A stretch of 43,981 nucleotides of DNA from Clostridia bacterium (lineage in GTDB: Bacteria > Bacillota > Clostridia > Christensenellales > Borkfalkiaceae), in NCBI GenBank assembly GCA_029055875.1, contig JAIDCJ010000009.1:49154-93134 (forward strand), in the 5' to 3' direction. The notes beneath the pieces were generated by a model. The model did not search any database. It was not told the DNA's origin and was given only the letters and a program-made list of their open reading frames with translations. Every line of letters starts with the position of its first letter. The stretch's first letter is position 1. A program made the position numbers and the translations under genes. This document shows positions 22,197 to 31,062 of this stretch, in pieces.

Positions 22197-24106
22197 TGAA
22201 ACATTCATTCGTTCGCGTTGCGGCAGTCAGCCCCGAGCTGAAGGTAGCCGACGTAAAATTCAATACGACGAAGATTATCGCGGTAATCGAGGCGCAGGCA
22301 AAAGCAGGCGTCGAGATTCTCGTATTCCCCGAGCTTTCTCTTAGCGGCTATACCTGCGGCGATTTGTTTCTCGACGACACCTTGTTGAAGGCTTGCCTCG
22401 TCGGGCTCAAACAAATTGCAGAGGCAACGAACGGAAAAAAGATGCTCGTATTCGTCGGCTTGCCGTTCGAGCTTCAGGGCGGAAAGGTATACAACTGCGC
22501 CGCGGCAATTTGTGACGGAAAAGTAAAGGGGCTCGTGCCCAAGTCGAGTTTGCCGAACTACGGCGAGTTCTACGAGCAGCGCTATTTCGTAGCTGCGCCC
22601 CCCGAAGGGGATTTCGTAACGCTTTGGGAGGACGAGCGCGTCTATCTCGGCGCGGACTGTATGTTTTTTGATCAAGAGCATAACGTCACCGTCGCGTGTG
22701 AGATATGCGAAGATTTGTGGGCACCCCGCTCGCCGTCTACCTCTCACGCCGTCACGAAGGCGGAAATCGTCGTCAATCTTTCGGCAAGCAACGAAACGGT
22801 GGGAAAGAGGGAATACCGCAAGACGCTTATTTCCGCACAGTCGGGCAAGAACGTGTGCGCGTATGTTTATGCCAACGCAGGCACGGGCGAGAGCACTTCC
22901 GACACGGTATTTTCGGGCAATCACCTCATTTATGAAAACGGCACTTGCCTTGCGGAAGCAAAACCCTTTTCGGGGGAAAGCTGTGTTGCGGAAATCGACG
23001 TCGGTTTCTTGAAGCACGAGCGCAGAAAGCTCAACACCTTCCACGATGAGGACGGCGTCGATCATTTCGCGGAGTACGTTTCCTTTGTGGGCGATAGCGA
23101 TTTGAAATTACGCAAGATTTCGCGCACGCCGTTCGTGCCCGAAGGGGAAGAACTGAAAGCGCGTAGCGAGCTCATTCTATCCATACAGGCAAACGCGCTT
23201 GCGCAGAGATACCGCCATACGGGCTCTAAAACGGCAGTAATCGGCGTTTCAGGCGGGCTCGACAGCGCGCTCGCACTCCTCGTCACGGCGCGTGCGTTCG
23301 ATATTTTGGGCAAATCCCGTAAAGATATCATTGCAGTTACCATGCCCGGCTTCGGCACCACCAAGGGCACGAAGAACAATTCCATTCTGCTTGCAAACGA
23401 GACGGGGGCGACCTTAAAAGAGATCGGAATCTCCAAGACGGTGCTTTCCCACTTCGAGGATATCGTGCACGATAGCAAGGTTTTAGACGCCACCTATGAG
23501 AACGCACAGGCGCGCTACCGCACCATGATTCTTATGGACTTAGCGAACGGTACGAACGGACTCGTGATCGGCACGGGGGATTTGAGCGAGCTTGCGCTCG
23601 GCTGGTGCACCTATAACGGCGACCACATGAGTATGTACGCGGTCAACTCTTCCGTTCCCAAAACGCTTGTCAAGCACCTCGTAGCCTACGAGGCGGCAAG
23701 GCTCGGCGGCAAGACGGAAACCGTGTTAAAGGATATTTTGGACACCGAAATTTCGCCCGAGCTGCTCCCGCCCGATAAAGCGGGAAACATCGCGCAAAAG
23801 ACGGAGGACGTCGTAGGCCCATACGAGCTGCACGACTTTTTCCTTCACCGCACGGTGCGATGCGGGGATACTCCCGCAAAGGTGTACGACCTTGCCTGCT
23901 ACGCGTTCAAAGGCGCGTACGATAAAAAGACGGTTAAAAAGTGGCTCGTGAATTTTTATAAGAGATTTTTCTCTCAGCAGTTCAAACGCAACTGCGTGCC
24001 CGACGGCGTGAAGGTGGGCTCGGTGAGTTTGTCGCCGCGTGCCGACTGGCGTATGCCGTCCGACGCCCAAGCGTCGCTTTGGCTGGAAGAAGCGGAAAAT
24101 TTATAA
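22196..24106 (+). CDS. nadE: Glutamine-dependent NAD+ synthetase
   Basis: A 636-residue two-domain enzyme making NAD+ from deamido-NAD. The N-terminal nitrilase-like glutaminase has the catalytic triad Glu46 (FPELSLSGY), Lys116 (VPKSSLPNY) and Cys171 (EICEDLW). The C-terminal synthetase has the P-loop GVSGGLDSALAL near residue 350 and DLSELALGW. It is translationally coupled to recA, an arrangement I do not know from Bacillus, where pbpX lies between recA and rny. With CinA/PncC nearby, two enzymes of NAD metabolism share this cluster. A terminator follows. Confidence 0.96.
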   Translation: MKHSFVRVAAVSPELKVADVKFNTTKIIAVIEAQAKAGVEILVFPELSLSGYTCGDLFLDDTLLKACLVGLKQIAEATNGKKMLVFVGLPFELQGGKVYNCAAAICDGKVKGLVPKSSLPNYGEFYEQRYFVAAPPEGDFVTLWEDERVYLGADCMFFDQEHNVTVACEICEDLWAPRSPSTSHAVTKAEIVVNLSASNETVGKREYRKTLISAQSGKNVCAYVYANAGTGESTSDTVFSGNHLIYENGTCLAEAKPFSGESCVAEIDVGFLKHERRKLNTFHDEDGVDHFAEYVSFVGDSDLKLRKISRTPFVPEGEELKARSELILSIQANALAQRYRHTGSKTAVIGVSGGLDSALALLVTARAFDILGKSRKDIIAVTMPGFGTTKGTKNNSILLANETGATLKEIGISKTVLSHFEDIVHDSKVLDATYENAQARYRTMILMDLANGTNGLVIGTGDLSELALGWCTYNGDHMSMYAVNSSVPKTLVKHLVAYEAARLGGKTETVLKDILDTEISPELLPPDKAGNIAQKTEDVVGPYELHDFFLHRTVRCGDTPAKVYDLACYAFKGAYDKKTVKKWLVNFYKRFFSQQFKRNCVPDGVKVGSVSLSPRADWRMPSDAQASLWLEEAENL

Positions 24107-24111
24107 TCTCA

Positions 24112-24143
24112 ATGCCCGACCGATTCGCGGTCGGGCATTTTTG
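24112..24143 (+). terminator. Terminator of the recA-nadE unit
   Basis: An 11-bp perfect stem ATGCCCGACCG/CGGTCGGGCAT with ATTCG loop and a T run. Confidence 0.92.
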
Positions 24144-24152
24144 TGAAACTGA

Positions 24153-24181
24153 TTGACATTTTTTGCCGTGTATGCTATTAT
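24153..24181 (+). promoter_or_regulatory. Promoter of the Cys-repeat surface protein
   Basis: TTGACA (24153-24158), 17 bp, TATTAT (24176-24181). Confidence 0.78.
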
Positions 24182-24209
24182 AAAACAAAAAACACAAAAG
24201 GAGACTGCT

Positions 24210-25331
24210 ATGAAGACGAAACGCCAAAAAATCGCACTTGCCGTGTGCATTTTGTTGATAATCGGCACGATTGTCTTCTTGCTCTTGTTAGCGTTCCTGC
24301 CAGGCAAGACAAAAGAGAAAACGAAGTGGAGTGATTGGGTAACGGCGGTTGCTGCAACCTGCGAGGAAGAAGGCGTTCAAATGCGTATTTCGCTTTCCGA
24401 TTCTTCCGTATATGAAACGCGTGCAATCCCTGCAAAGGGACACGCTTGGGGCGACTGGGAAACGGTAACGGAGCCTACCTGCCTGGTCGCAGGTCACCAA
24501 ATTCGTACCTGCGCGAACGATCCCGAATCGCATATCGACCATCAGTCGATTGAGCCGCTCGGCCACGACTGGGGCGAATGGACAACAATCAAAGAACCCA
24601 CTTGTACGGAAGCGGGCTATGAAGAGCGTGTTTGTTCGCACGACCCCGATAAGCATATCGACCGCCGTCCGCTTGACGCACTCGGCCACGACTGGGCGGA
24701 AGAATACGTCGTCACAACCGCGCCTACCTGCACGGAAGACGGCGTGGAGACGCTCTACTGCCGTTACGACAACGAACATACGAAAACGCGCACGATAGCG
24801 GCATACGGGCACGATTGGGGCGGTTGGATTGTAACGACTGCGCCCACCGAATCGGTAGGCGGCGAGGAAACGCATTACTGCCGTAACGACGTTTCGCATA
24901 CCGAAACCAGAGATGTTCCCGCTGTGGGTAGCGAAGGTTGCGTTTACACCTTAAACGAGGACGAAACGGAATACAGCGTAAAAATAACCGATGCGAAAAG
25001 TACTACTGTGTACATTCTTGCCGAGTATAACGGATTGCCTGTTACAACGTTGGAAAGCAATGCTTTCGAGAACTTAGTGATAGAGAAAATCGTCTTTTTG
25101 GGAGATAATCTCCGCACGATTGAAACCCTTGCATTTGCTTCTTGTGAGAGTTTGCAAAGTGTTGAAATCCCCGCAAGCGTCACCGAGGTCAAAGAGCGCG
25201 CGTTCGACGGATTAACAGAGGAACAAAGAATTGTGATAAAGGGCTTTGCCTCCGAGGAAGAAGCCGACGCGGCTTGGGGCGCAGGCTGGCGGTCAAACTG
25301 TCAAGCAACCATTATTTATGAGAAAGACTGA
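24210..25331 (+). CDS. Membrane-anchored surface protein with Cys repeats and LRR domain
   Basis: A 374-residue protein with an N-terminal membrane anchor (about 9-28) and an extracellular part. Five repeats of about 40 residues run from roughly residue 38 to 245, each with the pattern WG.W....PTC...G...R.C...H.......GHDW. Repeats 2-4 have two cysteines each, while repeat 1 lacks the second and repeat 5 lacks the first. A short BspA-type leucine-rich domain (LESNAFENLVIEKIVFLGD, then TIETLAFASC and VTEVKERAF) follows. Such proteins occur on gut Firmicutes and are presumed to bind host or cell surfaces; no function can be assigned. The ATG at 24210 follows AAAGGAG. It is inserted between nadE and rny as its own unit with promoter and terminator. 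Confidence 0.78.
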   Translation: MKTKRQKIALAVCILLIIGTIVFLLLLAFLPGKTKEKTKWSDWVTAVAATCEEEGVQMRISLSDSSVYETRAIPAKGHAWGDWETVTEPTCLVAGHQIRTCANDPESHIDHQSIEPLGHDWGEWTTIKEPTCTEAGYEERVCSHDPDKHIDRRPLDALGHDWAEEYVVTTAPTCTEDGVETLYCRYDNEHTKTRTIAAYGHDWGGWIVTTAPTESVGGEETHYCRNDVSHTETRDVPAVGSEGCVYTLNEDETEYSVKITDAKSTTVYILAEYNGLPVTTLESNAFENLVIEKIVFLGDNLRTIETLAFASCESLQSVEIPASVTEVKERAFDGLTEEQRIVIKGFASEEEADAAWGAGWRSNCQATIIYEKD

Positions 25332-25341
25332 TAAATTTTCT

Positions 25342-25378
25342 AAGTCCGACCGCAATGCGGTCGGACTTAAATTTTTTT
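25342..25378 (+). terminator. Terminator of the Cys-repeat gene
   Basis: A 12-bp perfect stem AAGTCCGACCGC/GCGGTCGGACTT with loop AAT, followed by AAATTTTTTT. Confidence 0.92.
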
Positions 25379-25398
25379 ACAAGATTTCAAAGGGGTAC

Positions 25399-25427
25399 TT
25401 GACAAGCCGTTCAAGATATTGTATAAT
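25399..25427 (+). promoter_or_regulatory. rny promoter
   Basis: TTGACA (25399-25404), 17 bp, TATAAT (25422-25427): a perfect consensus promoter. Confidence 0.88.
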
Positions 25428-25499
25428 AAATGCAATTATGTCGTAGTATGCCCTAAGGGCGAAAAATACGGCTCAAAAAAAATCAAGGAGGCTGGTATT

Positions 25500-27110
25500 A
25501 TGTTACATTTAAGCAGCCTGCTCCTTGCGGATACCTGGATGGTTATCGTATTCCCCATTATTGCGCTTTTGATCGGCGCGGGGGTTGTTGCGGTAGTTTG
25601 GGTAGTACTTAATAAGAATTCCAAAAAGAAGTGTAAAAATCAGCTTGACGAAACGCAAAAGCGCGTTGAGGAAATGCTCGAAAGCGCAAAGGCAGAGAGC
25701 AGACAACTGAAAAAGGAAGCTATCTTAGAAGCAAAGGAACAGGAAATCAGACGTAGAAACGAGTTCGAGCAGGAGATGAAAGAGAAGCGCGCCGAACAGC
25801 AGCGCGCGGAATCCCGCATTACGCGTCAGGAGGACATGCTGGAGCGTAAGGAAGAGGAACTCACAAAGAAGAGCGAAGCGCTCGAACAGCAGAAAGAGAC
25901 GCTCAACAAAAAGCTCGAAGAGGTTGCCGAAAAGCAGGAACAGGTTTCCCGCCAGCACGACCTCATGGTGCAGGAGCTTGAACGCGTTGCGCAGCTCACC
26001 AAGGACGAGGCAAAGAAGATTTTAACGGACGAAATTCTCGACGAAACCCGCCGCGAATGCGCCGTTCAGGTGCGCAACCTCGAGCAGCAGGCAAAGGACG
26101 AATGCGATATGAATGCGAAGAACATTATATCGCTCGCCATTCAGCGGTGCGCGGCCGACCACGCGTCGGAGACCACGGTTTCCGTCGTATCGCTCCCCAA
26201 CGACGATATGAAGGCGCGTATCATCGGACGCGAGGGCCGCAATATCCGCGCCATCGAGAACGCTACGGGAATCGAGCTCGTCATTGACGATACGCCCGAA
26301 GTCGTTATTCTCTCGGGCTTCGACCCCGTAAGAAGAGAAATCGCACGCATCACTTTGGAACGCCTCATTCAGGACGGCAGAATTCACCCCGCCCGCATCG
26401 AAGAGACGGTAGAGAAAGTGACGAAGGAGCTCGATCAGCAAATCAAGGCTGCGGGCGAGAACGCAATGTTCGAGGTCGGTATCTTCGGACTTCACCCCGA
26501 AATCATCAAGCTTATCGGACGGCTCAAATACCGTACAAGCTACGGTCAGAACGTTTACCGCCATTCCATTGAGGTGGCGCAGCTTGCGGGCCTTATGGCG
26601 CAGGAGCTCGGGCTGGACGTGAACTTTGCAAAGCGTGCGGGACTTCTGCACGATATCGGCAAGGCGGTCGACCACGAGCAAGAGGGTACGCACATTCAAC
26701 TCGGTGCCGACCTTGCGAAGAAGTATAAAGAGAACGCAATGATCGTGAACGCCATTATGGCGCACCACGGCGACGTAGAACCCAAAACAATCGAGGCGGT
26801 ACTCATTCAGGCTGCCGACGCGATTTCGGGCGCACGCCCCGGCGCAAGAAGAGAAACGGGCTCCAACTACGTGAAGCGGCTTGAAAAGTTGGAGGCGATT
26901 GCGGCAGGCTTCCACGGCGTAGAAAAGAGCTACGCCATTCAGGCGGGCAGAGAGGTGCGCGTTATCGTCAAGCCCGATCAGGTGGACGATGCAAAAGCGC
27001 TCTTCCTTGCAAAGGACATTGCAAAGAAAATCGAAGCCGAGCTCGAATACCCCGGTCAAATCAAAGTCAACGTGATCCGCGAATTCAGAAGCGTGGAATA
27101 CGCAAAATAA
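25500..27110 (+). CDS. rny: Ribonuclease Y
   Basis: A 536-residue membrane-anchored endoribonuclease that starts mRNA decay in Firmicutes. It has an N-terminal helix (about 12-38), a long Lys/Glu/Gln-rich coiled coil (45-200), and a KH domain around 225-290 with [17 protein letters not shown]. An HD domain follows, with His355 ([11 protein letters not shown]) and the HD pair in [12 protein letters not shown]. The ATG at 25500 follows AAGGAGG; an upstream extension of the frame would precede that site and overlap the promoter. Location downstream of recA is conserved in Firmicutes. Confidence 0.97.
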   Translation: MLHLSSLLLADTWMVIVFPIIALLIGAGVVAVVWVVLNKNSKKKCKNQLDETQKRVEEMLESAKAESRQLKKEAILEAKEQEIRRRNEFEQEMKEKRAEQQRAESRITRQEDMLERKEEELTKKSEALEQQKETLNKKLEEVAEKQEQVSRQHDLMVQELERVAQLTKDEAKKILTDEILDETRRECAVQVRNLEQQAKDECDMNAKNIISLAIQRCAADHASETTVSVVSLPNDDMKARIIGREGRNIRAIENATGIELVIDDTPEVVILSGFDPVRREIARITLERLIQDGRIHPARIEETVEKVTKELDQQIKAAGENAMFEVGIFGLHPEIIKLIGRLKYRTSYGQNVYRHSIEVAQLAGLMAQELGLDVNFAKRAGLLHDIGKAVDHEQEGTHIQLGADLAKKYKENAMIVNAIMAHHGDVEPKTIEAVLIQAADAISGARPGARRETGSNYVKRLEKLEAIAAGFHGVEKSYAIQAGREVRVIVKPDQVDDAKALFLAKDIAKKIEAELEYPGQIKVNVIREFRSVEYAK

Positions 27111-27118
27111 AAATATGC

Positions 27119-27149
27119 GAAAAGCCTTCCCTGTGCGGAAGGCTTTTTT
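27119..27149 (+). terminator. rny terminator
   Basis: Stem AAAAGCCTTCC/GGAAGGCTTTTTT with a six-base loop. Confidence 0.9.
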
Positions 27150-27177
27150 CACGCGGAAAACACCGTTCACATATAAT
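27150..27177 (+). promoter_or_regulatory. Possible sigma-K-type promoter
   Basis: AC at 27151-27152 lies at consensus distance (about 16 bases from the mACm box) from CATATAAT at 27170-27177, close to the late mother-cell pattern AC-N16/17-CATAnnnTA. The final A of the -10 is missing. Confidence 0.4.
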
Positions 27178-27233
27178 GGAATACGGTAGGTTGCTGTGCT
27201 ACCACCGTACATTTCTACTACAGAGGTCATTAT

Positions 27234-27620
27234 ATGTGTCAATGTAATTCTTGTAACTCCTGCGGCAATAACCGTGGCCGCAGCGGCTGCGGCTGCAACT
27301 CCTGCAACAACAACCGCAACGGCCGTAACGGCTGCAACTGCAACTCCTGTACGTCCTGCCTTTGCAATGCCATTCAGAACGCAATCGAAAACCTGTTCGA
27401 TACGAACGGAAACTGCGGTTGCAATTCCTGCGGTTGTAACCGTAACAACCGTAGCGGCCGTAACGGCTGCGGCTGCAATTCCTGCGGCTGCAACAACGAC
27501 GGCGATTGGTACTACGAACAGCAGTACGCAATTTTCTCGAGCCGCAACACCTGCGGTTGCAACACCTGCAATTCCTGCGGTTGCAACACCTGCAATTCCT
27601 GCGGTTGCAACAACAACTAA
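27234..27620 (+). CDS. Cys/Asn-rich repeat protein, probable spore coat component
   Basis: A 128-residue protein with about 28 Cys, many Asn, Gly, Arg and Ser, made of CGCNSC-type units. Only one ordinary segment is present (LCNAIQNAIENLFDTN, about 43-58) and one aromatic stretch (DWYYEQQYAIF). It has no signal peptide. Such composition suits a cross-linked spore coat or crust protein (compare the Cys-rich CotY/CotZ type), or less likely a metal-binding protein. AGAGGT precedes the ATG and a strong terminator follows the TAA, which supports this frame over the long Ala/Thr frame on the same DNA. A sigma-K-like promoter upstream fits late mother-cell expression. A 24-bp unit is tandemly repeated at the 3' end. 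Confidence 0.72.
   Translation: MCQCNSCNSCGNNRGRSGCGCNSCNNNRNGRNGCNCNSCTSCLCNAIQNAIENLFDTNGNCGCNSCGCNRNNRSGRNGCGCNSCGCNNDGDWYYEQQYAIFSSRNTCGCNTCNSCGCNTCNSCGCNNN
27552..27611 (+). repeat. 24-bp tandem repeat within the Cys-rich gene
   Basis: Two perfect 24-bp units (27552-27575, 27576-27599) and a partial third encode CGCNTCNS each. Slippage here would lengthen or shorten the protein without changing frame. Confidence 0.85.
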
Positions 27621-27634
27621 GTTCTAAATTTACG

Positions 27635-27662
27635 GCGGCGCACCTCACGGTGCGCCGCTTTT
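27635..27662 (+). terminator. Terminator of the Cys-rich gene
   Basis: A 10-bp stem GCGGCGCACC/GGTGCGCCGC with TCAC loop and TTTT. Confidence 0.85.
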
Positions 27663-27672
27663 CAGTTCAAGC

Positions 27673-27699
27673 ATAAAGCGCGGCATTGCCGCGCTTTAT
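27673..27699 (-). terminator. Hairpin at the 3' end of the dipeptidase gene
   Basis: A perfect 12-bp stem ATAAAGCGCGGC/GCCGCGCTTTAT with an ATT loop lies two bases past the stop of the minus-strand gene. The T run after it on that strand is short, so it is a weak terminator or an mRNA end stabiliser. Confidence 0.55.
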
Positions 27700-27700
27700 A

Positions 27701-28972
27701 TTATTCGGTAAGACGCTTGATTGCTTTTTCGTAAATATCCAAAAGAAGCTGAACGCGCTCTATGGTAATATATTCGTCCGCCTGATGCACCACGGGTTCG
27801 TCGCCCGGCATTTCGGGCCCGAACGCCACGCCGTTTTTGAGTGCCCGCGCATAGGTGCCTCCGCCAATGGAAACGGGGTATTCTTCTCTGCCCGTGCACT
27901 CTCTGTAAACGTCCAAAAGCGTGGTAACAAGCTCGCTGTTTTTGCCTACCCGAATGGGGGCTTGACTGCTCACCGTTTCGTATTTCACGCCGAACGAATC
28001 AATCATATCGTACACTCTGCGTTCGTTGAAGGAAGCGGGGTAGCGGATATCGCAAACCAACTGTATTTCGCCCTTGCGGTACTTAATGGTATCGGGCGAG
28101 ACAGAGAGCTTATCCACGCTGTCATGCACGTCCTGAAGCTTATAAACGTCGTTAAAAAGGCAATCGATAATATGCTGAACGGTTTTGTCCTTTTTCTCGA
28201 AATATTTGAGGAGGGGAAGAATGGCGTTTTTGCCGTGCTCGGGCGTAGAGGCGTGCGCGCTCTTGCCGCGGGAAATAATTTTCTTTCCCTTCACCTCAAG
28301 CCCCAGCGCCTGAGCCCGTGAATGGCTGAGCGTTACGGGCGTTGCCTCGCAGTAGTCGCAAACCATGTTAATGCTCTTTCCGCCTTCGAGGAAGGTAAAG
28401 GGCGGGTGCTCTACGGGGAAGTGGAAGCGCACCTGCAAAATGCCTTTTTCCGAATAGATAACGGGGAATTCCGCGTCGGGCGAAAAACCCGTTTCGGGCA
28501 GCGTTGCTACCTTTTTATAGTGGTCGATACACGCCCAGCCGCTTTCCTCGTTACAGCCGACGATGAGCTTGATTTTCTTGCCCGGAACAAACCCTTGGTC
28601 TTTGAGCGACTTCAAGCAGTAAAGACAGCATATCGCGGGGCCCTTATCGTCCACCGTGCCGCGTCCCCAAATTCTGCCGTCCTCTACGACGCCGCCGAAG
28701 GGATCTTTCGTCCAACCGTTTCCTGCGGGCACGACGTCGAGGTGCGCAAGAATGGCAAACTCTTCTTCGCCGTCTCCGAAAATCACTTCGCCGACGTAGC
28801 CGTCGTAGTTATGCGTCTCAAAGCCCATGCGCGCGGCAAGCGCAAGGAAATGCTCCAAGCAATCGAGCGCGCCCTGTCCGAACGGCGCGTTCGGCTTTTT
28901 ATCGCCGCGCGAAGAATCGAAACGCACGCTCTCGCAAATGCTTTCTACCACTTGTTCCAGATATTCGTTCAT
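27701..28972 (-). CDS. pepV: PepV-like M20 dipeptidase
   Basis: A 423-residue cytoplasmic metallopeptidase of the M20 family, hydrolysing dipeptides. Zinc-site motifs are ILAHLDVVPAG (His, Asp), GRGTVDDKGP (bridging Asp), GCNEESGW (catalytic and metal Glu), FSPDAEFP, and a C-terminal His in GDEPVVHQADE. The GGTYARAL motif is also typical of PepV-type enzymes. The ATG at 28972 follows GGGAG, with TTGACA-N17-TACAAT upstream; the longer open frame extends into radC and is not used. It is transcribed against the Cys-rich gene and divergently from radC. Confidence 0.92.
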   Translation of the reverse strand: MNEYLEQVVESICESVRFDSSRGDKKPNAPFGQGALDCLEHFLALAARMGFETHNYDGYVGEVIFGDGEEEFAILAHLDVVPAGNGWTKDPFGGVVEDGRIWGRGTVDDKGPAICCLYCLKSLKDQGFVPGKKIKLIVGCNEESGWACIDHYKKVATLPETGFSPDAEFPVIYSEKGILQVRFHFPVEHPPFTFLEGGKSINMVCDYCEATPVTLSHSRAQALGLEVKGKKIISRGKSAHASTPEHGKNAILPLLKYFEKKDKTVQHIIDCLFNDVYKLQDVHDSVDKLSVSPDTIKYRKGEIQLVCDIRYPASFNERRVYDMIDSFGVKYETVSSQAPIRVGKNSELVTTLLDVYRECTGREEYPVSIGGGTYARALKNGVAFGPEMPGDEPVVHQADEYITIERVQLLLDIYEKAIKRLTE

Positions 28973-29000
28973 GCTTTTTTCTCCCAAAAATATCTTGAAA

Positions 29001-29029
29001 ATTGTAGCATAAACGCACGGAGATGTCAA
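29001..29029 (-). promoter_or_regulatory. Promoter of the dipeptidase gene
   Basis: On the minus strand TTGACA (29029-29024), 17 bp, TACAAT (29006-29001). Confidence 0.82.
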
Positions 29030-29092
29030 CAACGTGCCGCGCGGAAAAAATTTGAAAAGAGCGTTCAAATAAGTGCAAAAAATCAAAAAGTA

Positions 29093-29101
29093 TGTTACAA
29101 T
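29093..29101 (+). promoter_or_regulatory. Extended -10 promoter of radC
   Basis: TACAAT at 29096-29101 is preceded by TG; no good -35 is seen. AAAGGAG follows before the ATG at 29120. Confidence 0.5.
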
Positions 29102-29119
29102 AAGGGAAAGGAGTTTGTA

Positions 29120-29836
29120 ATGCACGAAGGACACAGAAAGCGGATGCTCGAACGCTTGCTTGGCGGCGGCGAGTCGTTGCAAGACCACGAGCTGTTTGAA
29201 ATACTGCTTTATCTGGCAATTCCGCGGAAGAATACCAATCCGATTGCGCATAGGCTCCTTGCTGCGTTCGGCTCTGTCGACGGTGTGTTTCATGCTTCCT
29301 TTGAACAGCTTTTGGAAGTAGAGGGAATCGGCAAGGAAACCGCAGCGTATTTGAAGAGCATTGCAATCATTACCGAACGCATGCGCTTCAACGAGGATTT
29401 TTTTCCGAGGAAGTTCGATTTTGAAAATTACGCTCCCTTCTTAAAGAAGCGGTTCGACGGATTCACGCGCGAGGTTTTGGAAGTGTTCGCACTCGACTCT
29501 TCCGAGCACGTAATCGCTTGCAAACGCTTTACTTCGGGGAGTATCGATAAAGCGTCCGTTGACGTAAACGATTTAACGCAGTTTCTTTCAACGAGCCGCC
29601 CGCACGGAATCGTGCTTGCGCACAACCATCCGAACGCGCCCTCGAAGAGCTCTTCCGCAGACGACACTTTTACCGCAAAAATTGCAATGATGTGCTCTAT
29701 GCAGAATATCAAGTTTTTCGACCACATGATCGTAGGCTCCGACGGCGTTTACAGCTATTTTCTCAGCAGAGATTTAGACGCAATCAAAAGCGCGTTTAAT
29801 ATAGAAACCATGATGAAAGAGAAAAGAAAATCTTGA
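29120..29836 (+). CDS. radC: RadC (JAMM/MPN domain) protein
   Basis: A 238-residue protein with an N-terminal helix-hairpin-helix (VEGIGKETAAYLKS, about 67-80) and a C-terminal metal-dependent JAMM domain. The metal motif is His168-x-His170 with Ser178-x-x-Asp181. RadC was once linked to DNA repair, but its true role is unknown and the family often travels with mobile DNA. The segment after HNHP is NAPSKSSSADD instead of the usual SGDPTPSxxD, so the loop differs although the metal ligands remain. AAAGGAG precedes the ATG. It overlaps the following kinase gene by four bases. Confidence 0.88.
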   Translation: MHEGHRKRMLERLLGGGESLQDHELFEILLYLAIPRKNTNPIAHRLLAAFGSVDGVFHASFEQLLEVEGIGKETAAYLKSIAIITERMRFNEDFFPRKFDFENYAPFLKKRFDGFTREVLEVFALDSSEHVIACKRFTSGSIDKASVDVNDLTQFLSTSRPHGIVLAHNHPNAPSKSSSADDTFTAKIAMMCSMQNIKFFDHMIVGSDGVYSYFLSRDLDAIKSAFNIETMMKEKRKS

Positions 29837-31053
29837 AAAAAGTAAAGGACGATATCAATTTAGACAACGCCATTTTCGTGCGTAGCTGGAAAATCATCAT
29901 TTTCTGCCTTCTTTTATTGGTGGAAATTCTGATCGGCGTCATCAACCGCAACGGCAATTATTTCAACGTTGATGCTTGGTACGTGCTGGCGCCCGTGTTC
30001 TTCGTGCTCACGGTAGAAAACGCGGTGAAAATTTGGGCGATCCGCGGTCAGAAGGCAAAGATTCCCTTCTACGTTATCGATACGCTCTCGCTCATCGTTT
30101 TAACGCTCTTTACCAACGGCGAGCTCGTTTCCACACTGTATATCGTCATTCTTTCCGAGTTCTATCTCACCGAAAAAAAGATGACGTCGAATATCGCCAT
30201 GGGTGCGTCGAGCGTGGGGCTGTTCCTCATTGCGCGTGCAATATCGGGCGGTCTTCGCGAGGGCGGGGTGGACGTAGTGGAGCTTGTTTCCAGCGCGTTC
30301 AACGATTTGATTATTATCGTTTTCCATTTCCTTATTTTGAATTTAACGCTTCAAATCTACCGCAAGAACCGCGAAATCACCAAGGCCTACGAAGAGCTTC
30401 ACGAGAGTAACGAAAAGCTGAGCGGGGCATACCGCGAATTGCAGGAAGTCACCGCGTTAGAAGAGCGTCAGCGCATTGCAAAGGACATTCACGATACCGC
30501 AGGACATTCCATCACGACCGTCATAATGCAGACGGAAGCGGCAAAGTTAGTCCTCGACACCCAGCCGCAGGAAGCAAAGCGGCGCATTGCGGCGGCGAAT
30601 TTACAGGCAAAACACGCATTAGAAGAGCTTCGCGAAAGCGTGCATCTTCTATCGGGCTATTCCCAGCAGCTCACGCTGAAAGAGGAGTTAGAGAGCATCA
30701 TTCACGATTCTTCCGACGGAACGGATATTTCCTTCCGCTACGAAATAGAAGAAATGACGGTGTGCGACGCCAAGCGGCGTTTCCTTTGCAACTCTTTGAA
30801 AGAGGGCATTTCCAACGGCTTGCGCCACGGCGACGCAACGGCGTTCTGGTTCGAGCTCAAAGCGGAGGAGAAGCATATCCGCTTCCTGCTTTCGGATAAC
30901 GGAAAGGGAAGCGAGCTTTCAGAGCTAAGGGAAGGGTTCGGGCTTTCGGGTATGCACAGCCGTGCCGAATCACTCGGCGGCGAGGCATGGTTTCATGCGG
31001 AAAAGGACGAAGGGTTTGAAATTCATATTACGCTGCCGCAGGACGGCGATTAA
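29833..31053 (+). CDS. Sensor histidine kinase (HisKA_3, NarL/LiaS type)
   Basis: A 406-residue kinase with six hydrophobic segments in the first 175 residues (LnrJ/YfiJ-like, no large extracellular domain), a short coiled coil (185-205), and the phosphorylated His220 in ERQRIAKDIHDTAGHSIT. The HATPase_c domain has N box KEGISNGLRHG, a G box DNGKG and the end GFGLSGMHSRAESLGG. The start is TTG at 29833 overlapping the radC stop (TTGA), with only a weak AAAGAG site, so it depends on coupled translation. Its partner regulator follows. Few-helix kinases of this kind next to ABC exporters often sense membrane-active antibiotics. Confidence 0.9.
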   Translation: MKKVKDDINLDNAIFVRSWKIIIFCLLLLVEILIGVINRNGNYFNVDAWYVLAPVFFVLTVENAVKIWAIRGQKAKIPFYVIDTLSLIVLTLFTNGELVSTLYIVILSEFYLTEKKMTSNIAMGASSVGLFLIARAISGGLREGGVDVVELVSSAFNDLIIIVFHFLILNLTLQIYRKNREITKAYEELHESNEKLSGAYRELQEVTALEERQRIAKDIHDTAGHSITTVIMQTEAAKLVLDTQPQEAKRRIAAANLQAKHALEELRESVHLLSGYSQQLTLKEELESIIHDSSDGTDISFRYEIEEMTVCDAKRRFLCNSLKEGISNGLRHGDATAFWFELKAEEKHIRFLLSDNGKGSELSELREGFGLSGMHSRAESLGGEAWFHAEKDEGFEIHITLPQDGD

Positions 31054-31062
31054 GGAGATTCC

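Noticed and set aside
26022-27242. 406-codon minus-strand frame antisense to rny
   Set aside because: It lies opposite the strongly conserved KH and HD domains and has no motif of its own; a codon-bias shadow.
27196-27627. Long Ala/Thr/Pro-rich plus-strand frame over the Cys-rich gene
   Set aside because: No ribosome site, unnatural composition produced by reading the GCN/TGC repeats out of frame; the Cys-rich frame has a ribosome site and ends before the terminator.
28322-29119. Long N-terminal extension of RadC
   Set aside because: The extension is antisense to the dipeptidase gene; the ATG at 29120 has a ribosome site and gives the normal family length.
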